A DNA stretch of 64,000 nucleotides from NCBI GenBank assembly GCA_009746045.1, contig RPFO01000296.1, positions 1,682,388 to 1,746,387 on the forward strand. Reading direction: 5' to 3'. This DNA is from Mesostigma viride (taxonomy: Eukaryota > Streptophyta > Mesostigmatophyceae > Mesostigmatales > Mesostigmataceae). The number at the start of each line of letters is the position of its first letter. Position 1 is the stretch's first letter. The notes under the pieces were generated by a model, which did not search any database, was not told the DNA's origin, and saw only the letters and a program-made list of their open reading frames with translations. The translations under genes and the position numbers were made by a program. This document shows positions 1-10,974 of this stretch, one piece after another.

Positions 1-195
1 ACATATTTGTTTGCAGCTGTCACAAAAAAAATACCAAAAATACCAGGATTTTTTCTTGAATTCTATGAGATGTTTCTGACCTATCTTGAAAGTTTCAGAC
101 CAAAAATCGCATGTTTAATAGGTTTGCCACGTGTCAGATTACAACGCGATACATCGCGTTCTAACCCTACAACGCGATGTATCGCGTTGTAAAAA
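1..195. other. Unassigned sequence
   Basis: No gene or repeat recognised. Two short motifs (ACAACGCGAT / ATCGCGTTGT) form an imperfect inverted pair around 140-190, just before the LINE tail. Confidence 0.4.
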
Positions 196-795
196 AACAC
201 GGGTTAATTAATTAAAATCATAGCTCCGTTGGGAGCATATGTAACACATAGCCCTGAGAAAGGGGCATCTATGGGTTTGTAATACAATCAGGGCTACAAC
301 CTGCAGGTGGAGGATGTACAACTGTCACCTGCTCTGGGTGCACAAGGTGCACCTGCACCGCCATGATGACCAGTTCATGCCTCCTTAACAAGCACAGGCA
401 CCGGCCCAGGGGGGGCTTGAGGAGAGGGCCTAGAAGGCCTGCATGACATATGGGGTGGAGGGTATGTGGCTAGGCTATAGCTGGTGTACACATGGCATCT
501 CAGCAGAGAGTAACTCCCTGCATAGGCATCGCATGGCTAAATTCTTAATGCATCATCCATGGGAGGTCCCATTGTAGGCTGGGCGCGGCTAAATACTGAA
601 AGCATCATCCATGGGGGCCATTATGGGCGCACATGCGCGTGGGCCACTTGCAAAGGCTAAGCCTATCTAATCTACACTACTGGTATATTCCCTAGTCTGG
701 GGTGGCAGGAGGGGCCTGCCAGGGCTTGTGGTCAACGTGGACGACCGCCCCCCTCCAGTATACCGGCTTCCCCCCTGCACGCTGCCGGACACATC
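196..795 (-). mobile_element. LINE family A, 3' end only (5'-truncated copy)
   Basis: Read on the minus strand, this starts inside the last ~25 codons of an ORF1 whose full-length relative lies at 9121-10530. It recognisably keeps the P-V-Y-W-(K/R)-G motif near 760 and then runs straight into a ~550-bp 3' UTR. It ends in a GCTCC-CAAC-GGAGC hairpin (223-236) and a TTAA-type tail (203-216). No ORF2 lies between ORF1 and the UTR. A parallel copy at 26218-26815 is truncated at almost the same base. Target-site duplications were not resolved. Confidence 0.7.
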
Positions 796-869
796 AATCC
801 AAAAACGCGTTTTTGTTCCCTGGTAATTATTTCAAGATAGGCTAATAGTCAGTTTGGCCTCAAATTTGG

Positions 870-1735
870 CACCAAGGTACCTAATCAGATATCTTATGAT
901 GCCATGTGGTCAAAAAATTTTTTGGGAGTCGGCACCATGGTAACATGGTGACATTTGCTAGCAAAAAATACCGTATTTTCAGCACTTTCTGGCATGTATG
1001 CATATATAATGACATCAAATGAACTCAGTTGGGCCTGGAACTTTGCACATGTTCTAAACACATCCCATGCAGCATGCCCACAAAGTTTCAGGCTGGTTGG
1101 ATGACAAATTGGTGACAAATGCTAGCATAAATACCCCAAAAATGCAGTTTTTCATGGTTTTTTAAGGGTTTTATCACACATATGCATACATAATGACACC
1201 AAATGAACTCAGTTGGGCCTGGAACTTTGCACATGTTCTAAACACATCCCATGCAGCATGCCCACAAAGTTTCAGGCTGGTTGGATGACAAATTGGTGAC
1301 AAATGCTTGCATAAATACCCAAAAAATGCAGTTTTTCATGGTTTTTTAAGGGTGTTATCACACATATGCATACATAATGACACCAAATGAACTCAGTTGG
1401 GCCTGGAACTTTGCACATGTTCTAAACACATCCCATGCAGCATGCCCACAAAGTTTCAGGCTGGTTGGATGACAAATTGGTGACAAATGCTAGCATAAAT
1501 ACCCAAAAATGCAGTTTTTCAGTGTTTTCCAAGTATTTCATCATAGGTTTGCACATATATAAGACCCAAGTGGACTCAGTTGGAGCTAGAACTTGGCACA
1601 TGTTCGAAACACATCCCATGCAGCCTGCCCACAAAGCTTCAGGCTGGTTGGATGACAAATTGGTGACAGATGCTAGCATAAATACCACAGAAAAAGCAGC
1701 TTTCTATTGTTCTTACAAGGGTTTCATGGCAATCA
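870..1735. repeat. Satellite-like tandem repeat, ~180-bp unit
   Basis: At least four head-to-tail copies of a ~180-bp unit. Each carries the same run around 'CTCAGTTGGGCCTGGAACTT', then 'CATCCCATGCAGCATGCCC' and 'GGCTGGTTGGATGACAAATT'. Unit starts are near 1009, 1190, 1376 and 1560; the last is the most diverged, and a partial unit precedes 1009. The short open frames in it (for example 1435-1833) are repeat artefacts. Confidence 0.8.
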
Positions 1736-2150
1736 TTCCACCTTGGTGTACAGAAGGTTCCAAACAACACATCATTACATTATGCATCATATTTACAATG
1801 CAGGAAGGCATACTTGGGGGCACATGCCTATAGTACAATGCATTAATAACACACCTCTAGCCAGCTAGCTAGCTATATAGTGGCTAATGCCACACCCGGG
1901 GGCACGTTCTCACGGCCCTGCTGCATCCTTTTCCTTTTCTTCTTCTCTGCATCTGACAGGGGCCTGCCCCCATCTTCTCATCCACCAGCCTGGTGAGCAC
2001 CCTGACGTTGGTGACTTGCGTCCGCTACCCTACCCCATGGCACGCTTGGCCTTACGCTTGGTGAAGGTGGAGGGGTGGGTGCGACAGTTGGTCTGGGTTT
2101 TCATCACCCCCTTCCTCCAGTGCATGTGTGTGCTCCAACGCCTAAGCAGA
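1736..2150. other. Unassigned spacer between satellite and microsatellite
   Basis: No gene recognised. There is a short GCTAGCTAGCTAGCTAT run near 1862. The open frame that continues into the microsatellite is not supported by codon-like composition. Confidence 0.4.
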
Positions 2151-2153
2151 GAA

Positions 2154-2822
<669 letters not shown>

Positions 2823-3107
2823 ATTCATACACCCGTTCATTCATGCATGCAGCCGCTCATCATTAACACGCCTCCGTTGGGAAACTCACGGGGTATGAAC
2901 TATGAAACGGGCGGTAAGAAAGGAAGAAGGAGCCGCCTCCCCAACATGCCGCCCGGCAAAGGCAGCGATGGGCCGTCCAGGAGGGAAACACTGCGCTTTG
3001 CCTTGTACGCCGGGGTGCGCAGGCGACGTGCGGGCACTGTCGCGTGTAAATTTGCCTGCCCGCCCCAGTCCTTCTCGGAACGCCTCCCCAGAGCATGCCG
3101 TCATGGT
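2823..3107. other. Unassigned sequence flanking the split-repeat element
   Basis: No gene recognised. It contains a possible degenerate LINE 3' hairpin near 2870 and then unique GC-rich sequence up to the left edge of the TOC1-like element. Confidence 0.35.
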
Positions 3108-3528
3108 AATCGGGGTTCTTTGAACGGAGTTTCTTCTATACGTGAATGCGGGAACAAGAGGCCGCTGGATGAGCGGCTTATAGGTCGCAGTGTTTACTCG
3201 TAGCTGTTTGGCTAGAGCTTTTGTGATTAGTAGATGCAATATAGTGCATGGTTGAAAAATGAATTAAATAAAATGTGCGTTCCGCGCTTGGGTTGATTAT
3301 ACCCGGGCGGAACGGGGCGTGAGGTGCAGTGCCCCTGAAAAGAACAACCTACGCATTATTTAATACTAGCCGTGCAGATTCGGGATATTCTACCCCCGGT
3401 CTGTACGGTTAGCGTCTTACTAGCATCCACTAAACATAAGGGTTTAATGACGTCAGTTAGCTAGGGATAAGGGAGGTTTTGCGACTAAAAGCCGCTCTGG
3501 CTGGTTTTGTCGGCCTCTTTCTTTGCTC
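3108..3528 (+). repeat. Split direct repeat A, copy 1
   Basis: 421 bp, from AATCGGGGTTC to CTTTGCTC. It contains an AATAAAATGTG stretch (around 3266) that could serve as a polyadenylation or promoter element. Paired with 4491-4910. Confidence 0.85.
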
Positions 3529-4364
3529 GTTGTCGTTGCGGCGGCAGCCGCAGCTATGGGTGCTGCGGAGCAAAATCCCAAAAGCACTGGTTGCACTGGC
3601 CACTTGGCCAGTGGTGAGACTTCCAGTTGTTAACCGGCCAGGCGTAGTTCCTCGCCCGGTTAACTAAAAGAAAAGAAAAAGATTACCTCCGGTCCGCACC
3701 TTTTCCCCAGCTTGGGGTCTTTGGTGGGCCGGATGCCGTGACAGGTGCTCAACTGTCGCTTGGTCGGCCCAGTGCGCGAGCTGGTGCTCCGTACCTGGGG
3801 ATGCTTGCACCCCGGGTTGGAGCCGGATGGCTGGCACTGGCGACCCGTGTCTCGGTCCGCGGCCTGCGGCTTTTTCTTCGGAAATTGCTGCTGGCCAGCA
3901 AACTTTGCAATTGCCTTCCGCCGAGGGGGGGGTGGTTGGGGCTGGGGACGGCGATGGGAAAAGCGTCTAAGCTAGAAATTTTTTCCCCACGCATAGAAAC
4001 CTCGGGGGGAATGCGGTCTTGGCTGAACGGACTCTCGTTCAGCCAGGTGCCTGGGGCTGTGGCCTCGGGCATCCGGGCTGGCGGGGCCTGGGCTAGGTCC
4101 ACGTTTTTTCTCGAAGCACCCCGGGTCTATGGGGAGACGGCCATAGCGGTACCGACTCGGGGCCCCGAGAGGGGTCATGATAGGCTGGCCGTGCGCAATC
4201 GCAGTGCAAATGCGCTGGGCCTTTTTGGGCCTGGCCATGCATCCACAGCCGCCGGGCACACGCCTCCCGATGTGGGGGGGCTCCCGTTTTGCGGCAGGGC
4301 GGTCACTTGTGACAACGAGCAAGGTGGAGTGCGGCTTCAAGGGAAAGCCAGGGCGGGGGTGATT
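3529..4364 (+). other. Internal region X of the split-repeat element
   Basis: 836 bp of GC-rich sequence between A1 and B1. The longest open frame (3738-4382) has no recognisable domain and is read through the B1 repeat, so I do not call it a gene. Confidence 0.5.
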
Positions 4365-4491
4365 GGGCAACGTACTTCATGAAGGGCCTTGAACGGCGTG
4401 CCTCCGGGCATGTCAATTAGTGTCACATGTATGCTTCCACTTATTGTTTTAATGAAGATGCTGGTTTTTGTGGGAGCTACGTGGGACATGA
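4365..4491 (+). repeat. Split direct repeat B, copy 1
   Basis: 127 bp, from GGGCAACGTAC to GGGACATGA. Its final A is shared with the start of A2. Identical by eye to 4944-5070. Confidence 0.85.
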
Positions 4492-4910
4492 ATCGGGGTT
4501 CTTTGAACGGAGTTTCTTCTATACGTGAATGCGGGAACAAGAGGCCGCTGGATGAGCGGCTTATAGGTCGCAGTGTTTACTCGTAGCTGTTTGGCTAGAG
4601 CTTTTGTGATTAGTAGATGCAATATAGTGCATGGTTGAAAAATGAATTAAATAAAATGTGCGTTCCGCGCTTGGGTTGATTATACCCGGGCGGAACGGGG
4701 CGTGAGGTGCAGTGCCCCTGAAAAGAACAACCTACGCATTATTTAATACTAGCCGTGCAGATTCGGGATATTCTACCCCGGTCTGTACGGTTAGCGTCTT
4801 ACTAGCATCCACTAAACATAAGGGTTTAATGACGTCAGTTAGCTAGGGATAAGGGAGGTTTTGCGACTAAAAGCCGCTCTGGCTGGTTTTGTCGGCCTCT
4901 TTCTTTGCTC
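4491..4910 (+). repeat. Split direct repeat A, copy 2
   Basis: 420 bp; it begins at the base where B1 ends. The B1A2 junction would be the fused repeat expected from a circular intermediate. Confidence 0.85.
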
Positions 4911-4943
4911 CCCACCCACCCACCCTTGTCTTGGTTGCCTCTA

Positions 4944-5070
4944 GGGCAACGTACTTCATGAAGGGCCTTGAACGGCGTGCCTCCGGGCATGTCAATTAGT
5001 GTCACATGTATGCTTCCACTTATTGTTTTAATGAAGATGCTGGTTTTTGTGGGAGCTACGTGGGACATGA
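4944..5070 (+). repeat. Split direct repeat B, copy 2
   Basis: 127 bp, preceded by a 33-bp C-rich spacer (4911-4943) that ends CTCTAG. Confidence 0.85.
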
Positions 5071-5765
5071 AGAGCTCTTTTCGCCCGTCGCCGGAAGCTT
5101 AAACCACAAGAATACGCCGGTTAATGACAGAAAATGGGGGGTTGTCGACGTTATAAACCAGTAGCTGTGGTTTTTCCCGCACCCCGAGCACACTCCGGAC
5201 GGGGCCAGCAAGCCCCGCCCGCAGGATAAACACCGGGCGATGTTGCTGCGCCCAATTGCTTAAGCGAAGTCATATAGCTGCAAGAAAAGACGAAAAAGCG
5301 ATTAAAAGCACGACATGCAGTGTTGCCCCTGTCAGCGCTCCTATAATTCTCACTTTTTCGCGGAAGGGGCGTAAAAATCGGAAACGCAAAATTAAGGGAA
5401 ATCCTACGCTGGGTTTCTTTGAAATGATGTAAGGAACTGGTGGAACGTGTTCGTTTCCACCGTCAAGTAGTTTGGGCAACGAGACCTTACCTTAAAGATG
5501 CACGGGTCTGGTCGGACGGCGAGCAAAAACTGCGCCAACTGCGTGCTTGTCCTCGTTCACACCCAATACAGCAGCGTTTCGCGAGTTTTTTTGTGAATAT
5601 TATTTTTCCCTATGACAATGCCGTTCGAACAAGCGAAATCCGGTACACAATGGCTTCGTATTCCGTGAGCAATAAATTTTCAGCTACCATAGCCTTGCAC
5701 ACCGAATTTCAGTCAACATTGCACGCGCGCACCGAATTTCGTCAACTTTCGCGCGGGAATTACCG
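5071..5765. other. Unassigned sequence
   Basis: No gene recognised. A short motif (CACCGAATTTC.GTCAAC) is repeated at about 5700 and 5732. The region ends at the truncation point of the neighbouring ORF1 relic. Confidence 0.4.
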
Positions 5766-6985
5766 GGGAACGGCCCGGCGCTGCGCCGGATTGATGTGGA
5801 GCTGAAGGTAGGTCGGCCATAGCTCGCGTCGCCGCTGTTGCTGGGCCAAGGTCAAGTCGTCGTCCAGCGTGAAGCGAGTCTCCGAGAGCTTCTTGCGGCA
5901 TTTAAGTAACGCCAGCTTGTCCGTCATGTACTTAAAGGTGAGGAGCACGGGTGCCGGGCCAGCCTTCCCCCGCGCGCGGGGGAGGCGGACAGCCGACATG
6001 TCCAGCTCACCAGTGAGTAACATGGGGGCAAGAATGGCGCGCTTAACTGCCTCAAGGAGACTCGTGGAGGTCTCACCTGCCGGCTGGTCGAAGTGCTTGA
6101 CGATGACATTGTGGCTGCGCTTGTCGAGCTCGGCCGCCTCGCGAAGGTCGGCACTAATTGCCCTCCACCTGGTTGAGGCGGGAGAGTAGGCGGCGGCATG
6201 TGCATCAGAGGCCTGCGCCGTGAGCTGAAGTTGAACCTTGTGGGCGACCTTGGTTTCCGTATTGGAGAGCTTGGCCTCCACCGTGTTGAGTGCCGTGGTC
6301 ATCAATGTCATCTTCTCGGCCAGCGGCCAGGTCACGTGCTCCGCTCCAGCACTGCTCGGATGTCATCCTTGCAGAGGGAGGGAGCCGATGTGGCTGCCGG
6401 CTGCGCAGGCCGGGCTGGGCTGCGGAGCTTAGCGCGACGATGTCTCAAAACTGTTAGCCAGTGGAAGAAGCTGCACAGGATGGCGAGGCGGTGGTTGAGC
6501 TCTGGCCTGGCGCTAGCCGGGAACCCCTCCAGGTCGTCGGCGGGGATGGGCCCAACGGGCCCACGGAGCTTGCGTTCCTGTGCTACGAAATGCACTATAT
6601 CGGCGCAAATTCTTCTTTGATCAGTCAGTTGCAGCCAGTTGCTGAAAGAAAAGCGTTCGTAGTCTGGTAGGTACTTTCGCCATTTGTGTTCGTGGCAGGG
6701 TTTCTTGGGCTCTGGCGAGGCGCTTGGCTATGGGTTTGCTGGCGATGGGTTTGCGGGCCCATTCTGAGACAGCTGGGCAAGGACGATGGAAAACTCGTTA
6801 TGCTTTTGGAGTTAATTGCCATAGCTGCTTGTCACGTGTGTAACTTTTTTGATACAGTTGCGTTTCAGCCGTAACCGATGATACTGGCGAGTGCGACTTA
6901 AAAAGGCGCATCGAATGCAAGCTGACTGAATTCGGGGGCTCAGACGCAAAAGATCTGAGCACCGCCGTCAGCCATACCCGGCCGT
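5766..6985 (-). pseudogene. LINE family A-like ORF1 relic (minus strand)
   Basis: Best preserved part: 5760-6335, which carries the C-terminal signature of the family: a V-I-V-K-(N/H)-F strand, L-P-R-A-R-G-K-A-G-P, and D-D-D-L-T-L-A-Q-Q-Q-R-R-R-E-L-W-P-T-Y. A second frame (6332-6595) supplies more N-terminal sequence after a frame break. The 5' end around 6965-6985 matches the 5' ends of the copies near 8981 and 36200 (GCTGACGGCGG, then GAGC.CCGAATT). The copy stops shortly after W-P-T-Y-L-Q-L and has no 3' UTR or tail. The ORF1 fold is inferred to be L1-ORF1-like (RRM plus C-terminal domain), a nucleic-acid chaperone for retrotransposition. Confidence 0.7.
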
Positions 6986-7074
6986 CAGCCATTTTCAGGG
7001 CATTTGGAGGACATCTCTAGGAAGATCTGCATGGAGGGATCGAGACAGAGGGTAACAAGAAAGGTTGATAGGGA

Positions 7075-7076
<2 letters not shown>

Positions 7077-7141
<65 letters not shown>
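7077..7141. repeat. (CA)n microsatellite
   Basis: About 32 uninterrupted CA dinucleotides. Confidence 0.97.
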
Positions 7142-7143
<2 letters not shown>

Positions 7144-7600
7144 CTACCAACATATTGGACAAGTCACACGCGGCAGTGCGAGGCCGGGCGACGGGCATAG
7201 ATAATCGTGACAAATCTTGGCCCTGAGGCGACGTGGGGTCTGTATGACTATGCACAGCCGTGCTCCGTCTATGTCCCTGGTTGTGGGAAGCTTTTGCAGT
7301 GCTTGCAACTGCGCTGAGCCAAGGCACAAGGAGGGGATATGTGTTGTTGGCTGTTTCCCGACAGTGCATGACAATTGCGAGGACCTCAATCTGACCATTG
7401 GACGTTTCAGCATGCATTTAGCATTCCCTGTGTTACATGCTCCAAACGTTCATGCGTGAGCAACGTGCGTTCCCCCTTGTTGGCCATTTCAGCGAACATA
7501 TATGAAGGGAGACAAAAACTAATTACCCTCATTTTTATACTACTAGTAGTTTTTACGTCAGTGCACCCACCCTGGGCTTGGAAATCCTTAACGACCGTAG
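7142..7600. other. Unassigned sequence
   Basis: No supported gene. Open frames on both strands overlap the CA repeat and lack recognisable domains. An AT-rich TTAA tail-like run follows (7609-7660). Confidence 0.35.
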
Positions 7601-7667
7601 CACGCGGCGATCAATTAATTAATTAAAATTCATCCATTAATCAATTAATTTAATTAATAATAGACAC

Positions 7668-8310
7668 GTGACTGCGTCACGTGAGCACGGGCGGCGATGG
7701 CCCTGGTCATCGCCTGTCCGACCTGATTTATGCGGATCGATGATACCACCCTCATCGAGCGCCCCGAGCACATTCAGATCTGGCCGGCTGGACTGTCTGG
7801 GCTTGAAGGCGCGGGCGGTACGTGGGGCTGGACTCCGGATTATAGCGTCAAAACAGATCGAGGTGATGGTGATTAGTGCTATACCAGTCGCCCGCCGCTC
7901 CCGCGGCAGACTGCTAGACGGGTCTGAGGTCCCGTTACGTGAGCGCGCGCTTCAAACTGTTGGGGAGCATGCTCCCTGACACGGCCGACGATGTGGACAT
8001 GCACCCGCATGGCGCCCTGGCCTGGGCCAGGCTCCGCTCGCTCAACACCAACTGGCACTCGAAGGACCTAGGCGAGGACAGCAAGCAAGTGCTCTTCAAG
8101 GTCTTGGTCCTCACGGCGCTCACATACGGCGCTAGAGGTCCTGAACGTATACGTAGTTTTTTCCACGCATAGGTCAGGTTAAAGTCGATCTTTGTATTGG
8201 TTTGCCTCGCATTACGGATGAGATTAGGCAGCGTAGAATAGCATTTGTAGGACATAATGCCCTAACCAATTCGCAATCAGGTAGACACCGCCCTTGGTCT
8301 GTCCGGCCCC
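7668..8310 (+). pseudogene. LINE reverse-transcriptase fragment (ORF2, decayed)
   Basis: The plus strand shows RT pieces in shifting frames. A degenerate Y-A-D-D-like catalytic motif lies at about 7728-7755, broken by a short duplication (GGATCGATGAT). It is followed by T-L-I-E-R-P-E-H-I-Q, then L-G-S-M-L-P-D-T-A-D-D-V at about 7960 and A-W-A-R-L-R-S-L-N. A C-terminal I-R-Q-R-R-I-A-F-V-G-H motif follows near 8225. The same motifs occur in the LINE at 37.2-39.26 kb and the fragment at 10.98-11.46 kb. A TTAA-type AT-rich run precedes it (7609-7660). Several frameshifts make it non-functional. Confidence 0.7.
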
Positions 8311-8440
8311 CATCGGTTCGGCCAGACCGAGGGCGGTGTCTACCGGACTGGTGCCGGAAGCAATATAGGCCTACGGATGCTTAATGAATTCTTCGCTGGG
8401 CCTAATCTGGTCCGTAATGCGAGGCATACCCTCATACAAA
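8187..8440. repeat. Nested inverted repeat (fold-back) in the RT relic
   Basis: Outer arms: GCCTCGCATTACGGA (about 8196-8210) against TCCGTAATGCGAGGC (about 8411-8425), with further imperfect pairing on both sides. An inner long hairpin at about 8281-8343 pairs GTAGACACCGCCC with GGGCGGTGTCTAC, extended by GGTCTG/CAGACC. A 5'-inverted (twin-primed) LINE insertion or a fold-back element could produce this. Confidence 0.75.
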
Positions 8441-8980
8441 GGGCTCTAATGACCTATCTATATGGAGGCCCTACGTTCAGGACCTGTGGGAGCATCCTGT
8501 AAACCGTGCCGTCCAGCCGGCTGGCCAGCTTGTCTGCGCGAGCGCGTGGTCCATGCCTCCGCGCCATATACAGGCCTCAGCATGGTGGGCCGGCAGCGAT
8601 GTTGCTGCGTGTCGCGTAGTTTTGTGATGTAGTTAGTTGTACGTCCTTGTGCAGCTGGCGTGATCCTTGGATGTCCATGTCAGATTACTATTAATTTCTT
8701 CAGGGTTCTTCTTATTTTCGGGGTTTTTCCTTATGTTGCATGCCAAGGCTCACCTCCGTAATTTATCATTCTAATGAATATATATATTCATTGAGAATGA
8801 TACATAATTACGGATGGGCGTTAGGATTTTCTAGATAGAGTTAGGATAGTTCGATCACGCGGCTTCCTCCACCCCATCCATCATGAAATATGTGCTACAT
8901 GACCTCCCCACGGAGGCATGTTATAATTTAATTTAATTTTTTTACGGATGGGCATATTACGGATAGGCACACGCCACGAG
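8441..8980. other. Unassigned sequence around the palindrome
   Basis: No gene seen apart from the short palindrome at 8756-8813. A TTTAATTTAATTT run lies near 8926. Confidence 0.4.
8756..8813. repeat. Short palindromic element (~58 bp)
   Basis: CCGTAATTTATCATTCT and AGAATGATACATAATTACGG face each other around an alternating AT centre (ATGAATATATATATTCAT). The flanking 'ACGGATGGGC' recurs at about 8943. Confidence 0.75.
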
Positions 8981-10960
8981 CCACGAGGTAGCCATGGCTG
9001 ACGGCGGAGCTCATAACTTTCACGTTTGAGCACCGAATTTAGCCGTGAATATCACAATCGACGCGTCTTTTTATGACGCACATGCTGATATAATTCTCCG
9101 AAGCTATTACGCAATATACGATGAGCAAACGCCTCTCGACGCAACGCAGCCTGGCGGCTGCGCTTAGCAATGAAAATACGTCTGCAGCCCCGGCTGCAGC
9201 TTCGCCAACCGGTCCAGAAGGCAGCGGCGCCACTAGCCAAGCTCTAGTGGTCGCCCAGCCCCCGCTGGCCGCCTCGCCAGCAGCGTCGCCTGAACCCAAG
9301 CGCAGTCGCCCTGCCGAGCCGACCTGGGAGGAGTTCGACTTTGACGCCAGCCAGCCCGGCTTTTTTGACAAGCTCAACCCCGACAAGATCCTGAGCTACG
9401 TGTTTTTCGGATCGTATGCCTCGCTTCTCGAGATGTGCAAGCAACTCTTCCATCAGGGCCGCCTCACCGATGCTTTCCAGAGACGCACCCACAACTTCGA
9501 CCAAATCCTCAAATGCCGCCGCCCCCACCTTCAGATTCGCGTCCTTTTCTCCCTCCTCGGCCGCTCCCTCGAGGAGCTTTGGCCCCCAAAGCCCCTCACC
9601 ACCACCTTAACCGAATCCTCCATCCGCTCACTCCTCAAGGAGGCCCTCGAGCAGCACGTGGCCCCCATCGCAGCAGATGTGGCGGTCATGGGCAGCACGT
9701 TGGCTGCCGAGCTCCCCCTCCTCTCCACCGCCACCTCCACCATCTCCACCGCCACCTCCACCCTCCTCGCCTCCTCCACCGCCACCACCTCCACCTCCGA
9801 CGCCATCACCGCCCAGCTCCGTGACATCGACCAGCGTCTTAAGGACAACGCCATTGCTATCGAGGTTCTGCAGAATACCGCAGGCCTCACCGCCCAGGCG
9901 GTGAAGGACATTGCCGCCAAGCCAGCCTCGGCTGGCCTGGCCGGCGATGCTCCTCCCATCACCACCTGGGCGGACATGCTTAAGCAACATACCACCTCCA
10001 CCACCTCCGCCGTCGCAGCCCAGCTTCAACGGCAGACGCTTGACCTCCGCGAGGAGGCCGAGCTCGCCAAGCGCAGCCTCAACGTCATTGTCAAGAACTT
10101 CAAGATGGAGGAAGGTGAGAATTCCGAGAAGCTTTTGCGTGCGTTTGAGAGAGAAATCCTTGGTCGCATGGGCCTTAACGGTGAGATAGAGCTGGCTGCC
10201 CACCGCCTTCCCCGCGCGCGGGGTAAGGCAGGGCCGCCCCCGCTCCTCCTCACCTTTAAGACCCCGGCGGACAAGATTTCTTTTCTCAGACGCCGCAAGC
10301 GGCTCGAGAAGACTCTCTTCACCCTTGATGACGACTTGACCCTGGCGCAGCAACAACGGCGACGGGAGCTATGGCCGACCTACCTCCAGCTCCGGCAGAC
10401 CAAGGCGGGGCAGCCGGTGTACTGGAAGGGGGCGGCCATCTACGTCGGCCACAAGCCCTGGCAGGCGACCCCCCCCCCCCCGCGGCCCCAGCGACTCCAG
10501 ACGCCCCAGCTTAGGGGAATACAGCAGTAGTAGTGCAGAATAGATAGACCGTGGCCATGTACATGTACGCCTCCTAGAGGCACTATCCCAGCTAAGCCCC
10601 GCGCTTTATTTAATCATGTACATGTGTGCCTATGATGTGCCACACTCCAGACGATGCATAGCCTTATTTAGTAATGTTGTGCCCATGCAGGGAGTCACTC
10701 TCTGCTGAGAAGCCATGCCATAGCTCTTGTATAGCCATGATGATCTTCCCCCTCACAGGCATGCTCCCCCCTTACCCGGGCATAGCGTGATAGACCATGA
10801 GGGTGCGGGTGCCCTGGTGCACCTAGAGCAAGTGTTGTTTACATTCCCACCCTTGCAGGAAGTAGCTTAGAATGTATTATAGGCCCATATGCCCCTTCTC
10901 AGGGCTATGTGCTACATATACTCCCAACGGAGTTATGTTCCTAATTAATTAATTAATTAA
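8981..10960 (+). mobile_element. ORF1-only LINE (family A), apparently full length
   Basis: The 5' end is inferred from sequence shared with two other copies (5' ends near 6985 and 36200), beginning around CCACGAGGTAGCCATGG. A 5' UTR of ~140 bp leads to ORF1 (9121-10530). The ORF1 stop is followed at once by a ~410-bp 3' UTR, an ACTCC-CAAC-GGAGT hairpin (10920-10933) and a TTAA tail (10942-10960). There is no ORF2 or RT. Three other 3' ends in the window show the same direct ORF1-to-3' UTR junction (two of family A, one of family B), so this is probably a lineage property and not a one-off deletion. It resembles the logic of mammalian HAL1 half-LINEs. Confidence 0.7.
9121..10530 (+). CDS. LINE ORF1 protein (family A), intact
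   Basis: 469 codons, ATG to TAG, no internal stop. The N-terminal third is low-complexity (A/S/P-rich) with basic patches. Residues ~180-280 are Ser/Thr/Ala-rich and could form a coiled-coil or stalk. The C-terminal third has an RRM-like strand 'N-V-I-V-K-N-F' at ~321, 'L-P-R-A-R-G-K-A-G' at ~363, 'L-L-T-F-K-T-P-A-D-K' at ~377 and the conserved block D-D-D-L-T-L-A-Q-Q-Q-R-R-R-E-L-W-P-T-Y at ~403. This order (coiled coil, RRM, C-terminal domain) is that of L1-type ORF1p, an RNA-binding trimeric chaperone; the assignment is by motif order only. It is the only uninterrupted copy here, so it may still be expressed. Partner RT must come from elsewhere. Confidence 0.75.
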   Translation: MSKRLSTQRSLAAALSNENTSAAPAAASPTGPEGSGATSQALVVAQPPLAASPAASPEPKRSRPAEPTWEEFDFDASQPGFFDKLNPDKILSYVFFGSYASLLEMCKQLFHQGRLTDAFQRRTHNFDQILKCRRPHLQIRVLFSLLGRSLEELWPPKPLTTTLTESSIRSLLKEALEQHVAPIAADVAVMGSTLAAELPLLSTATSTISTATSTLLASSTATTSTSDAITAQLRDIDQRLKDNAIAIEVLQNTAGLTAQAVKDIAAKPASAGLAGDAPPITTWADMLKQHTTSTTSAVAAQLQRQTLDLREEAELAKRSLNVIVKNFKMEEGENSEKLLRAFEREILGRMGLNGEIELAAHRLPRARGKAGPPPLLLTFKTPADKISFLRRRKRLEKTLFTLDDDLTLAQQQRRRELWPTYLQLRQTKAGQPVYWKGAAIYVGHKPWQATPPPPRPQRLQTPQLRGIQQ

Positions 10961-10974
10961 TGGGCATATGAATA

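Larger units (their letters stand above)
3108..5070 (+). mobile_element. TOC1-like element with split direct repeats (A1-X-B1A2-spacer-B2)
   Basis: Two different sequences are each present twice in the order A, internal, B, A, short spacer, B. A1 is 3108-3528 and A2 is 4491-4910, nearly identical; the difference I saw is one C in a homopolymer (A1 TACCCCCGG, A2 TACCCCGG). B1 is 4365-4491 and B2 is 4944-5070, identical as read by eye. B1 abuts A2 directly. X is 836 bp; the spacer between A2 and B2 is 33 bp. This is the split-direct-repeat layout known from tyrosine-recombinase retrotransposons (PAT, Kangaroo, and Chlamydomonas TOC1). No recombinase or RT is encoded in X, so the copy would be non-autonomous. 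The strand is nominal. Near-identity of the repeats suggests recent insertion. A simple tandem duplication with a deletion in unit 2 is the alternative. Confidence 0.75.

Noticed and set aside
3738-4382. 214-codon open frame inside the TOC1-like element
   Set aside because: No recognisable domain, GC-rich sequence open on several frames, and it ends inside repeat B.
9531-10356. Minus-strand and alternative-frame open stretches over ORF1
   Set aside because: Shadows of the GC-rich ORF1 codons; the plus-strand frame has the conserved motifs shared with other copies.
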